A DNA stretch of 64,000 nucleotides from CAYNRE01 sp964399535 (GTDB lineage Bacteria; Planctomycetota; Planctomycetia; Pirellulales; CAYNRE01), in assembly GCA_964399535.1 (NCBI GenBank), contig CAYNRE010000055.1, positions 248,001 through 312,000 of the forward strand, written 5' to 3'. The position numbers and the translations under genes were made by a program. Each line of letters begins with the position of its first letter. Within the stretch, counting starts at the first letter, position 1. Positions 44,296-52,134 of this stretch are shown here, one piece after another. Under the pieces are notes generated by a model, which worked only from the letters and a program-made list of their open reading frames with translations, was not told where the DNA came from and made no database searches.

Positions 44296-46317
44296 TTACG
44301 ATGAGCGGCGCCGGTGCGAGGCACTCTTGCGGTGCGGCCGGTACCCGGGCGCGACTCGGCCCGTTGGCGGCGCTGCCCCCCGCTGCCGCAGGTCTTGTTG
44401 AGCCGCCCGGCGGCGACCCGCGAGCGCCTCGGGCGGAGGCTGCGAGGGGATCAGCGAGTCGCACTCCTGGCCGATCAGGTCTTGCCGGCCCGCCTGCTCC
44501 AGAGCCTTGCGCACCTCGAAATAATTCTCGGGCTTGAAAAACTGCAACAGGGCCCGCTGCAGCTTCCGATCGCGCAGGTGCTGGGCCACGTAAACGCGCT
44601 GCTTGGTGAACGGGTCGAGCCCCGTGTAGTACATGCAGGTGGCAATATCCATCGGCGAAGGAATGAAATCCTGCACCTGATCGGGGCGATAGCCGTTGCG
44701 ATTAAGAAACAACGCCAGCTCGATCATCGCGCCCAGATCGCACCCCGGATGACTGGCGATGAAATACGGCACCAGGTATTGCCGCTTGCCGGCCTGCTTC
44801 GACTCGGCCTGAAACTGGCGATCGAATTCCAGGAAATCGTCGTTGGCGGGCTTCTTCATCTTTTCGAGCACGGTGGGGTCGACGTGTTCGGGCGCCACCT
44901 TCAGATGCCCGCCCACGTGGTGCCGCACCAGCTCGCGCATGTACTCGGGGCTGCGGCGCGCCAGGTCCATGCGAATGCCCGAGGCGATGAGCACCTTTTT
45001 CACGCCCGGTTGCTCGCGGGCCTGGCGCATCAACTCGATCAGCGGCCCATGGCTGGTTCCCAGCAGCTTGCAGATCGTGGGGTGCACGCAACTCAGCCGG
45101 CGGCAGCGAGCCTCGACCTCGGGCCGGGTGCACTTCATTTCGTACATATTGGCCGTGGGGCCCCCCAAGTCGCTGACCACGCCGCTAAAGCCCGGTTCGG
45201 CCGCCATTTGGCGGACTTCGTCGAGCACCGATTCGCGCGAGCGGCTTTGAATGATCCGCCCTTCGTGCATGGTGATCGAGCAAAAGGTGCAACCGCCGAA
45301 GCAGCCGCGCATGATCTGCACCGAATGCCGCACGACCTCGAAGGCCGGAACGCTCTGCCCGCCATAGCTGGGATGCGGCTGCCGGGTAAACGGCAGGCCG
45401 TACACCCGGTCCATCTCGGCCTGGCTCAGCGGGAGCGCGGCGGGGTTGGCCACGACCGCCTCGCGATCGTGTCGCTGCACCAGGCGGCGGGCGTTGTACG
45501 GATTGGTCTCGTTGTGAATGATTTTCGTGGCTTCGCAAAAGGCCAGCTTGTCGCTGGCCACCGCCTCGTAGCTGGGTAGCTCGATCGTGTCGGCGGTGGG
45601 CAGCGGTTGCTTGGCCCCCAGCCGATAGGCCACCCCGGCCAGATCGCGCAGATCGGCCACGCTTTGCCCCGCCGCCAGCCGCCGGGCAATCTCGACAATA
45701 CCCCGCTCGCCCATGCCGTAGACGAGCAGGTCGGCCTTGCAATCGAGCAGAATCGAGCGGCGTACCTTTTCGCTCCAAAAATCGTAATGGGCGAAACGCC
45801 GCAGGCTGGCCTCGACGCCGCCGGCCACCACGGGCACGCCCGGGTAAGCCTCGCGCGAGCGCTGACAGTAGGCCAACGTGGCGCGGTCGGGGCGACGGCC
45901 GATTTGCCCGCCCGGGCTGTAGGCGTCGTCGTTGCGAACCTTGCGGTTGGCCGTGTAGTGATTGATCATCGAATCCATGTTGCCGGCACTGACGGCGAAA
46001 AACAGCCGCGGTCGGCCAAACGCTCGCCAGGGTTCGCAACTGCGCCAATTAGGTTGGCTCAAAATGGCTACCCGGAAGCCTTCGCTTTCCAGGAGCCGCC
46101 CCAACAGGGCCATGGCGAAACTGGGGTGATCGACATAGGCGTCGCCGGTGACGAACACGACGTCGACCTCGTCCCAACCGCGGGCCTCGACCTCGGCCCG
46201 GCTCATCGGCAGCGGTGCCACGGACCCGGCGGGCACGATCCGGCCGCTCGGCCCTGGAGCCAACCGCTGAGCGGGGTCGACAATGGGTAGTTGAATGGAC
46301 AGCGGCGAAAGGGCCAT
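44296..46317 (-). CDS. YgiQ-family radical SAM protein (UPF0313)
   Basis: 673 residues from the ATG at 46317; an upstream ATG at 46380 would add 21 residues. The N-terminal domain starts with the family hallmark V-D-V-V-F-V-T-G-D-A-Y-V-D-H-P-S-F and has N-M-D-S-M-I-N-H-Y-T. The radical SAM cluster motif is C-F-G-G-C-T-F-C-S-I-T, followed by S-V-L-D-E-V-R and L-K-V-A-P-E-H-V-D-P. The C-terminal YgiQ region includes F-I-P-S-P-M-D-I-A-T-C-M-Y-Y-T-G. The family is widespread and its reaction is unknown. The Arg/Gln-rich last 50 residues are probably disordered. It lies 30 bp before the SPASM-less radical SAM gene, same strand. Confidence 0.95.
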   Translation of the reverse strand: MALSPLSIQLPIVDPAQRLAPGPSGRIVPAGSVAPLPMSRAEVEARGWDEVDVVFVTGDAYVDHPSFAMALLGRLLESEGFRVAILSQPNWRSCEPWRAFGRPRLFFAVSAGNMDSMINHYTANRKVRNDDAYSPGGQIGRRPDRATLAYCQRSREAYPGVPVVAGGVEASLRRFAHYDFWSEKVRRSILLDCKADLLVYGMGERGIVEIARRLAAGQSVADLRDLAGVAYRLGAKQPLPTADTIELPSYEAVASDKLAFCEATKIIHNETNPYNARRLVQRHDREAVVANPAALPLSQAEMDRVYGLPFTRQPHPSYGGQSVPAFEVVRHSVQIMRGCFGGCTFCSITMHEGRIIQSRSRESVLDEVRQMAAEPGFSGVVSDLGGPTANMYEMKCTRPEVEARCRRLSCVHPTICKLLGTSHGPLIELMRQAREQPGVKKVLIASGIRMDLARRSPEYMRELVRHHVGGHLKVAPEHVDPTVLEKMKKPANDDFLEFDRQFQAESKQAGKRQYLVPYFIASHPGCDLGAMIELALFLNRNGYRPDQVQDFIPSPMDIATCMYYTGLDPFTKQRVYVAQHLRDRKLQRALLQFFKPENYFEVRKALEQAGRQDLIGQECDSLIPSQPPPEALAGRRRAAQQDLRQRGAAPPTGRVAPGYRPHRKSASHRRRSS

Positions 46318-46466
46318 GAAAGGTACCGCTTGGCTCTCGGTGTGAGCCGGGCGCGAGGAGGGGCGGGGAACGAATCTCATTGTAGATCGGCCGCCCGGGA
46401 AGCGGCCACCAGCCGCGGGGGGAGATTTTCCGCCAAGCCAGTCCCCCAGGCAGTGTTACGCGCATG

Positions 46467-46507
46467 AAAAAAGGGAGCGGCCGGAAGGGGCTCCGGGCAG
46501 CGCTCCC
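46467..46507 (-). terminator. intrinsic terminator of the rplM-rpsI operon
   Basis: On the minus strand GGGAGCG pairs with CGCTCCC, with a GC-rich inner loop, directly followed by TTTTTTC. It lies about 65 nt after the rpsI stop. Confidence 0.85.
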
Positions 46508-46570
46508 CTGAGTGCGTGGACCGCCGGTGGCAACACCGTTTGCGACCAGGCCGTGCGTTTCCAGGGCCGG

Positions 46571-46969
46571 TTAGCGCTTCGAGAACTGAGTTCCCCGGCG
46601 TGCGCCGCGAAGGCCGTACTTCTTGCGTTCCTTCATTCGGCCGTCGCGCGTAAGCAGACCGGCCTGGCGAAGGGGATCGTTGGTTTCGGAATCGAAACGA
46701 ATCAGGGCCCGGGCAATGCCCAGCCGGATGGCGCCCGCCTGCGAGGCGATTCCGCCGCCGTGGACCTTGATGACCACATCGACCGATTTTTCGCGGCCCG
46801 AAGTAACCAGCGGGGCGAAGACGTCGGCCCGATCGCGGTCGGTGAGAAAGTATTCCTCGAGCCCGCGCTCGTTGATCTTAATTTGGCCGCTGCCGGGGCG
46901 TACCCGCACCCGGGCTACCGCGGTCTTGCGTCGCCCCGTACCCAGGGCATCGGTCGTTTGAACTGCCAT
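46571..46969 (-). CDS. rpsI: 30S ribosomal protein S9 (uS9)
   Basis: 132 residues from the ATG at 46969. Hallmarks are L-G-T-G-R-R-K-T-A-V-A-R-V-R, the G-G-G-I-A-S-Q-A-G-A-I-R-L-G-I-A-R-A-L core, and the basic tail ending R-R-G-T-Q-F-S-K-R that reaches the ribosomal P site. It follows rplM after 142 bp, the conserved bacterial order, and is followed by a strong terminator. Length is normal. Confidence 0.98.
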   Translation of the reverse strand: MAVQTTDALGTGRRKTAVARVRVRPGSGQIKINERGLEEYFLTDRDRADVFAPLVTSGREKSVDVVIKVHGGGIASQAGAIRLGIARALIRFDSETNDPLRQAGLLTRDGRMKERKKYGLRGARRGTQFSKR

Positions 46970-47111
46970 GTGGTCGCAATCCGTAATATGAACTTGAACT
47001 GAAGTGGACTGGGTGCCCGCCCGAGAGTCGCTCGTTTCGGATTTCGCTGGTCGGCTGTCGGACTGGGTTTGTGCTGGTTTGCCGGGAACTGGTGCGATGT
47101 GGCGCGACGCG

Positions 47112-47555
47112 TTACTTGACGGCCAACTCACGCGGCTGCGGCATCTGGGCCTGGTGCGGATGCTCGCTGCCGGCGTACACCTTCAGCTTCGAAAGCATCT
47201 TCACGCCCAATTTGTTCTTCGGCAGCATCCGCCGCACCGCCTCGGACAGGATTTGTTCCGGGTGGGCCGCCAGCCGCTCGGCCGCGGTTTCGCTCCGCAA
47301 CCCCGGATAGCCGGTGTTCCAGGTGTAGCGCTTCTGCTCCCACTTGCGACCGGTGAAGACGACCTTCTCCGCGTTGACGACGACCACGAAATCTCCGGTG
47401 TCGACGTGCGGCGTATAAGTGGGGCGATGCTTGCCCATCAGGATCATGGCGATCTCGCTGGCCAGCCGGCCGACTACCTTGTCCGAGGCGTCGACCAGCC
47501 ACCACTTGGGCTCCAATTGGCCCGGCTTGGCCATGAAACTCTTGGCTTTCAACAT
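47112..47555 (-). CDS. rplM: 50S ribosomal protein L13 (uL13)
   Basis: 147 residues from the ATG at 47555 (M-L-K-A-K-S-F-M-A-K-P). A start at 47534 (second Met) is possible. Motifs: W-W-L-V-D-A-S-D-K-V-V-G-R-L-A-S, Y-T-P-H-V-D-T-G-D-F-V-V-V-V-N-A, and R-R-M-L-P-K-N-K-L-G. First gene of the rplM-rpsI operon; about 300 bp of leader and intergenic DNA precede it. A 6-bp hairpin (GGCCCC/GGGGCC) lies about 190 nt upstream; I cannot say whether it regulates the operon. Confidence 0.98.
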   Translation of the reverse strand: MLKAKSFMAKPGQLEPKWWLVDASDKVVGRLASEIAMILMGKHRPTYTPHVDTGDFVVVVNAEKVVFTGRKWEQKRYTWNTGYPGLRSETAAERLAAHPEQILSEAVRRMLPKNKLGVKMLSKLKVYAGSEHPHQAQMPQPRELAVK

Positions 47556-47889
47556 ATTCGTCGGGCTCCCGCTGGGGCGCCTTAAAAGGCAACCCCGATC
47601 CTGGGCTGGCGACGACCCGGGCGAAAAGCAAGGTCGCCGCAGGCCGATGGCCGCTTCGTCTGTGACCAACTGGGGGGCGAAGTCCGCGCGACACCCGCGC
47701 TGGATGGCAACGCCCTCGGCCCAGGGAAACCAGTAATCTAACGGCCCCAGAGGGGGCCTTCAAGGCCGGCGGAGGAAACTACCTGGCCCCCCTGCCCGGA
47801 CCCCCATTTTAGTTGCCCCGGGGCGGCCTTCTGGCCGCCGAACTCCCCCCGGCCCGGGTGCCCAGGGGCGGTTGCCAGGCGACGGCCGA

Positions 47890-47991
47890 GGGCTAGTGCC
47901 GAGCGTGGGCTAGTGCCGAGCGTGGGCTAGTGCCGAGCATGGGCTAGTGCCGAGCATGGGCTAGTGCCGAGCATGGGCTAGTGCCGAGCAT
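47890..47991. repeat. six tandem copies of a 17-bp unit
   Basis: Unit GGGCTAGTGCCGAGCAT. The first two copies (47890-47923) have CGT in place of CAT at the end; the other four (47924-47991) are identical. There are no spacers, so it is not CRISPR. The last copy runs into the 3' end of the DCC-family gene and supplies its stop codon. The array is a candidate variable-number repeat. Confidence 0.95.
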
Positions 47992-48439
47992 GGACCGTGC
48001 AGGCGCCATCGGTGCAATCACTCGTCCGGCCCCAACGATATCGCCGGTCGGCTATCTGCCGGTAGAGCCAGTGCCACAGCGGCCGAGAACCGGGCAGGTT
48101 CAAGAGGGGGGCCAGCCACCATAGCGTCGGCAGCCGGCGCGACAGATACCGCACGGCGTCGGCCCCTCCGTGCCGGGTTCCAAGGCGATCGACGACGTAC
48201 ATCTGGGCCATCATCTGTTCGTGGGTCAAATCGGGGTACCGGCGGCCGACCTCGGGTTCGTGCAACGAAAGGTAGGCCAATCGGCCCCCCCGGTCCCACC
48301 GGGCGAGCTGGTTGATCTGGCGCGTGCAAATCCGGCAATCGCCGTCGAAAATGACCACGTCGGCTTGCGGCCGGGCTTCGGGCCTGGGCAATTCGGCGAC
48401 CGGTGGAATGCGGCTGTCGGGGCCGGAACGCTGCACCAT
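47978..48439 (-). CDS. DCC-family thiol-disulfide oxidoreductase-like protein
   Basis: 153 residues from the ATG at 48439; a TTG at 48460 would add seven. The DCC motif is D-V-V-I-F-D-G-D-C-R-I-C, with a CxxC redox pair in a thioredoxin-like fold. W-W-L-A-P-L-L-N-L-P-G-S-R-P-L-W-H-W-L-Y later is typical of the family. A second Cys cluster, D-C-T-D-G-A-C-T, lies near the C-terminus. Probably a cytoplasmic or membrane-proximal redox protein. The last residues and stop codon lie in the 17-bp tandem repeat, which may have reshaped the C-terminus. Confidence 0.88.
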   Translation of the reverse strand: MVQRSGPDSRIPPVAELPRPEARPQADVVIFDGDCRICTRQINQLARWDRGGRLAYLSLHEPEVGRRYPDLTHEQMMAQMYVVDRLGTRHGGADAVRYLSRRLPTLWWLAPLLNLPGSRPLWHWLYRQIADRRYRWGRTSDCTDGACTVHARH

Positions 48440-48906
48440 GGGTTTACCCGGAATTGACAATCGGGGGGGCGCCAGCCCGTGATTGGAAGCGCCGCAAGTT
48501 CGCCGCCGACTCGCCTGATAATTCTACGTGGTTTTGTCTCTCAAGGCAGGATGCCGGACCCCGGCCGCGGACGTTACAGACGATACAGGTGTATACCGGA
48601 TTGTCGCAGGCCGGTTAAACCGGTTTGCTCGGGCCGCCGGCTGGCCGACGGCAGCGTCGGGAGTGGCTGGAGCATAATTTACTGCGGAATGTCCTTTTTC
48701 CTTTGGCTGGACGTGCAGGCCAAGAACCACCCGCGGAGTCACTCTTGTTCGCCAGAACGTTCTTGGTTTTCTGGCGGAGTGACTCTTTTCTCCAGCGATT
48801 GACAGGCCACCGGGCTCACTGTGATCCGGAGTCGGCCGCGCTCTGGTCGAGTTCGCTGCGGGGGAGTTTAGGAAAAGGGCTGGCCCAATTTCGAGGGGAG
48901 TTTTTT
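48440..48906. other. non-coding stretch with a nested inverted repeat
   Basis: No gene supported. At 48736-48785 two nested inverted repeats occur: outer GAGTCAC/GTGACTC and inner CGCCAGAA/TTCTGGCG. The region is also less G+C-rich than its neighbours, consistent with foreign or decayed DNA up to the tRNA relic. Confidence 0.5.
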
Positions 48907-48948
48907 TTCGGGACGCAGAGGTCGCATGTTCAAATCATGTCGCCCCGA
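48907..48948 (+). other. tRNA-Pro(CGG) 3'-half relic, putative integration site
   Basis: The bases read as the 3' half of a tRNA: anticodon loop TTCGGGA (anticodon CGG), 3' anticodon-stem strand CGCAG, variable loop AGGTC, T-arm GCATG-TTCAAAT-CATGT, acceptor strand CGCCCCG and discriminator A. Bacterial tRNA-Pro genes commonly have exactly this CGGGGCG/CGCCCCG acceptor. The 5' half is absent (a run of eight T precedes it). A 3' tRNA fragment beside an integrase gene is the normal trace of site-specific integration. Confidence 0.7.
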
Positions 48949-49018
48949 TTTTTCCAAATTCCGCCGAGATCAGAAGTTAGATCACCTGCCGACGGTCGGC
49001 AGTGCGGCCCAGCAGCAG

Positions 49019-49048
49019 TTCGCAAAACCGTACATACGGTTTTGCGAA
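49019..49048. promoter_or_regulatory. perfect 13-bp-arm palindrome upstream of the integrase remnant
   Basis: TTCGCAAAACCGT and its exact reverse complement ACGGTTTTGCGAA, separated by ACAT. It ends 21 bp before the integrase ATG. It could be an operator, an integrase arm or core site, or a transcription attenuator. No T-run follows, which argues against a simple terminator. Confidence 0.6.
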
Positions 49049-49069
49049 TCTTGCCTAGGAGTCGCACTC

Positions 49070-49345
49070 ATGCCGCGTCTTGTACGCTCGTTTCCGGCCT
49101 ACCAACTCCATCGGGCCAGTGGTCAAGCGGTCGTCACACTCAACGGCCGTGACTGCTATCTCGGCCCCCACAATTCCAACGCCAGCCGCGTCGAATACGA
49201 TCGGCTGATTGCCGAGTGGCTGGCCAACGGACGTAGACGGGTTGGACGCGACCGCGGGGCCCCTTCACCGACGATCCTCGAACTCGTTTCCGCGTACTGG
49301 TAGCACTGCGAGCGATACTACCAGAAGAACGGCCAGCTACCTTGA
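49070..49345 (+). pseudogene. tyrosine-type integrase, N-terminal remnant
   Basis: Begins at an ATG with AGGAG upstream. It encodes the start typical of planctomycete integrases: M-P-R-L-V, Q-L-H-R-A-S-G-Q-A-V-V-T-L-N-G-R-D, Y-L-G-P-H, and Y-D-R-L-I-A-E-W-L-A-N-G-R. After A-Y-W a TAG interrupts the frame at 49301-49303; the normal continuation C-E-R-Y-Y-Q-K-N-G follows in frame and then ends at a TGA (49343-49345). The core-binding and catalytic domains (R-H-R-Y) are gone. The gene is dead; it marks an old integration next to the tRNA-Pro relic. Confidence 0.8.
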
Positions 49346-49542
49346 TCCACACTGGCGATGGAAGCAGACTCCGCTCGTCCCGAAGTGACTGAACCGGGAT
49401 CGACTGTGCGATTCATCACGGCAGACATGCCAGCCAGATCTCACCAGTGGCAATAGAGGGTCCATTCTCGGGGCAAGTCAGAAAACGTATGGCAAAACGA
49501 GACTGCGGAGCAGCCAAGCAACAAAGTGCGATGCAAACGAAC

Positions 49543-49574
49543 AGCCCCGCCAGACCGGAGGGCCAGACGGGGCT
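49543..49574 (-). terminator. probable terminator of the PEP-CTERM gene
   Basis: On the minus strand AGCCCCG pairs with CGGGGCT around an 18-nt loop that itself contains repeats, followed by GTTCGTTTGC. The U-tract is weak. It lies about 30 nt after the PEP-CTERM stop codon. Confidence 0.5.
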
Positions 49575-49603
49575 TGAGTGGGTTGCTTCTTCACGAAGGA
49601 GCG

Positions 49604-50236
49604 TTAGGCCCGGCGATGAGTCTTCCGTCGGGCGAGGAGGCCGAGGCCCAAGATGCCGAACGCGCCCAGCACCAACGTGCTCGGCTCCGGCACGGTAAAA
49701 TCTGCGATCGGCACGGTGGTTTGAAACGCGTACACGCGAGAGTCTGGATCTCCACCGAAAATCGACAGGTCATAGCCGGGGAACAAGGTCGGCAGCGAGG
49801 CCAGCGTGGGCGTGCCCAGCGAGATGCCCGGATAAACCGTGCTCGATTGGCCAATGAACGATTCGTCTTGAAACACAAACGTCGCGGCTTGCAGCGGATC
49901 GAACCCCGTCATGTGGAGCGTCGTGCCCAGGGGATCCAGGTCGATGCCATACATTGTGGTGATGTGGTAGAGACCGCTGTCGGGCTCGTCAGTCGTGATC
50001 CACCCGGCGCCGCGCAGATCCGTGGCGGCCGCGTTACCACCGATGACGATGATGATGGTATCAGGCGGTTTGTTGAGCATGAGTGTGGGAAATTGAAGCG
50101 TAATGCCCGTGCTCGATGGGTTGCTCACGGTAGCTTTGAAATCACCCAGGGGACCCTCGGTTGCGGCCGTCGCTCCTTGCACGAAGAAGCTTCCCAGCAG
50201 TGCCGCCAAACACCCGGAACGCAAATGGCCTTTCAT
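49604..50236 (-). CDS. PEP-CTERM sorting-domain exported protein
   Basis: 210 residues. A signal peptide (C-L-A-A-L-L-G-S-F-F-V-Q-G-A-T-A) precedes a beta-rich domain of 160 residues. The sorting tail is V-P-E-P-S-T-L, a hydrophobic helix and R-R-K-T-H-R-R. The start has AAGGAAAAG upstream. Exosortase/EpsH systems recognise such tails, cut at the motif and move the protein to the envelope or exopolysaccharide; the exosortase must be elsewhere. The unknown middle domain shows no catalytic motif I recognise. It lies between two decayed mobile elements. Confidence 0.9.
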   Translation of the reverse strand: MKGHLRSGCLAALLGSFFVQGATAATEGPLGDFKATVSNPSSTGITLQFPTLMLNKPPDTIIIVIGGNAAATDLRGAGWITTDEPDSGLYHITTMYGIDLDPLGTTLHMTGFDPLQAATFVFQDESFIGQSSTVYPGISLGTPTLASLPTLFPGYDLSIFGGDPDSRVYAFQTTVPIADFTVPEPSTLVLGAFGILGLGLLARRKTHRRA

Positions 50237-50651
50237 GAGCTTTTCCTTATTCGAATGGGACCAGTGGAGCGAACCGCATCGATTATGACATCGCCCCTCC
50301 CACCACCGTGTTTATCTACCTGCGATTCTTTTCATGTTTTTGGCCGGACAGAACGGGTTTCAGGCGGTCACCCTGATGGAAGATCGTACCCGGGCGCGGA
50401 AAGCGGTCCCGAAAATGGTTGGTTTAGTCTGACATTTCCCAGATGGCTCCCTTGAGCCATCGTTGGCAACATGGTACCGACGGGTTTTCGGTCGTTCCAC
50501 TGTTTTCTAACCACCGTCGGGCTCGGTTCGCTGCCGTTTTCGATCAGAGTGGCCCCCTCAACGGGCCAAATCTGGTCATTTTTGCCCCAGCAGACGCACC
50601 GCGACCGCAGTGGGTGTTCGAAGAACGCCTGAGTGCCCCATTTTTCAACGC
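50237..50651. other. intergenic stretch, probably including one end of the decayed IS
   Basis: No gene supported. Part is likely the outer end of the IS1380-like element that follows; I could not define terminal inverted repeats. The PEP-CTERM promoter should lie near 50250-50330. Confidence 0.4.
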
Positions 50652-51911
50652 TCAGGACGGACCAGGAGCGACCAGTGCCCGCAGTCGTTCGATTCTGTCC
50701 AGGATCTGCCCGAATAGCCGCCTCGGCACGGCTACCTCGGCCAGCTGGAAGGTGACATACCGCGCGTGCCCGATGACCTTCGCAGCGATCTTGACGAGCT
50801 TCTCCCGCAACGTCGTCAGGGACCAACGCCGAATGCTCTGCGGCACGCCAATCCGGCGGATGATGTTAGCGAGGTTGTACGCCAGGACGAACAACTGCAG
50901 GCGCACCTGATTCGCATCGAACCGCTGACAGGAAAGCCGCGTCCACTTGGTCGCCTGCTTACCTTCCTTGATCCACCGCTCGGCCGTTCCCCGCCCGTTG
51001 TAGAACCGCACAACACGATCCGCGGCGATCCAAAGGTTGGTCACGATGAAGCCGACGCGGGGAAAGAGTTCTCCCTCGTGCCATTCCACCTTGGCCACGA
51101 CTCGACGCCACTTGTTCCAACTGCCCGCCCGATACAGGACGCTGCCGTAGAGAACGATCGGCCTCTTGGGCGGTCTGCCCACGAGGCGGGTCAACAGATC
51201 CCGAATGTTCTCTTCCAAGACCTCGTTGGCCGGAAGTCGGATCGCGTACTTGTAGCCCTCCGCCTCCAGGAGCTCGTAGAGGTCCGGCTTGGCGAAGGCC
51301 GCATCGCCCCGGAAGTAACGGGCTAGATCCTGATCGCGATAGCGGGCCACCACCGGCACCAGCACCGCCCGCCAATCCTCGGCGCTGTGGACGTTGCCCT
51401 TTCGCAGCAGCGCCCGCTCCACGAACTGGTTGAAGCAGAAGAGAGGATGGTAACACGTGCATTCCAAGTGGCCGTTGTACGCCGTCCCTTCTTGTCGCCC
51501 GTGGGTCTCGCTCACAGAGCTATCCATGTCGAGGACGATCTTGTCGATCGGCTTGACCTGGTGCACGCGATCGATCCAAAGCCCGGCCATGTTCCGCAGC
51601 GACTCTAGATTCGTTGGCTGGGAAAGGATCTCCGTCTCGAAGCGTGTGACCTCGCTGGTCGAAGCCCGGCATCGAAGGCGTGAGAAGAACCTGAACCTGC
51701 GGCAACCGACCCTGCCGCTGTAATCGTGCGGAGGTCGTTGCTAACGACGGGCCGAAAATGTCTCAGAGCGGGTGAAACAAATCACGAAGGCATCAACCAG
51801 TTCGCGGTACACGAGCAGCCCGGCATCGCTGGTGATTGTCGCCCCGTGGAACTCCAGCTTGACGCTGCCATCGAACGCCACCCGCTAGGGGGCTTTTCGT
51901 GCTTCACCCAT
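50652..51911 (-). pseudogene. IS1380-family transposase, decayed
   Basis: Two parts of one gene are visible. The C-terminal 313 codons (50652-51590, open upstream to about 51680) carry DDE motifs: I-V-L-D-M-D-S-S-V, Y-F-R-G-D-A-A-F-A, and G-T-A-E-R-W-I-K-E-G-K. The N-terminus is at 51745-51911: M-G-E-A-R-K-A-P, then an in-frame TAG, then V-A-F-D-G-S-V-K-L-E-F-H-G and S-D-A-G-L-L-V-Y-R-E-L. Between R-E-L-V-D-A and A-S-T-S-E-V-T-R-F-E-T-E about 65 codons are missing. One nonsense codon plus an internal deletion make it inactive. Confidence 0.85.
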
Positions 51912-52134
51912 CGTTCGGCCCCTCCATGACCGTCAAACAAAACACGCTGCAACCGCTGTTTTTTACGCAGGATCCGCCGCCAAGAACAGACCGCAAGCTG
52001 CAGTCATCTGGGAAATCCGGGTTTACGGTATACTATGGAGCGTGCGTTGGGGCGCGACCGACGTCGGTCGGCCTGGGTCTCCGCGTGGCGCCTTGCAGGG
52101 CCGCGCAGCCTTTTCGTTCGGGAACCCGGTGGCC

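Noticed and set aside
47890..47991. Possible CRISPR array
   Set aside because: The 17-bp units abut without spacers and no cas genes are nearby; it is a simple tandem repeat.
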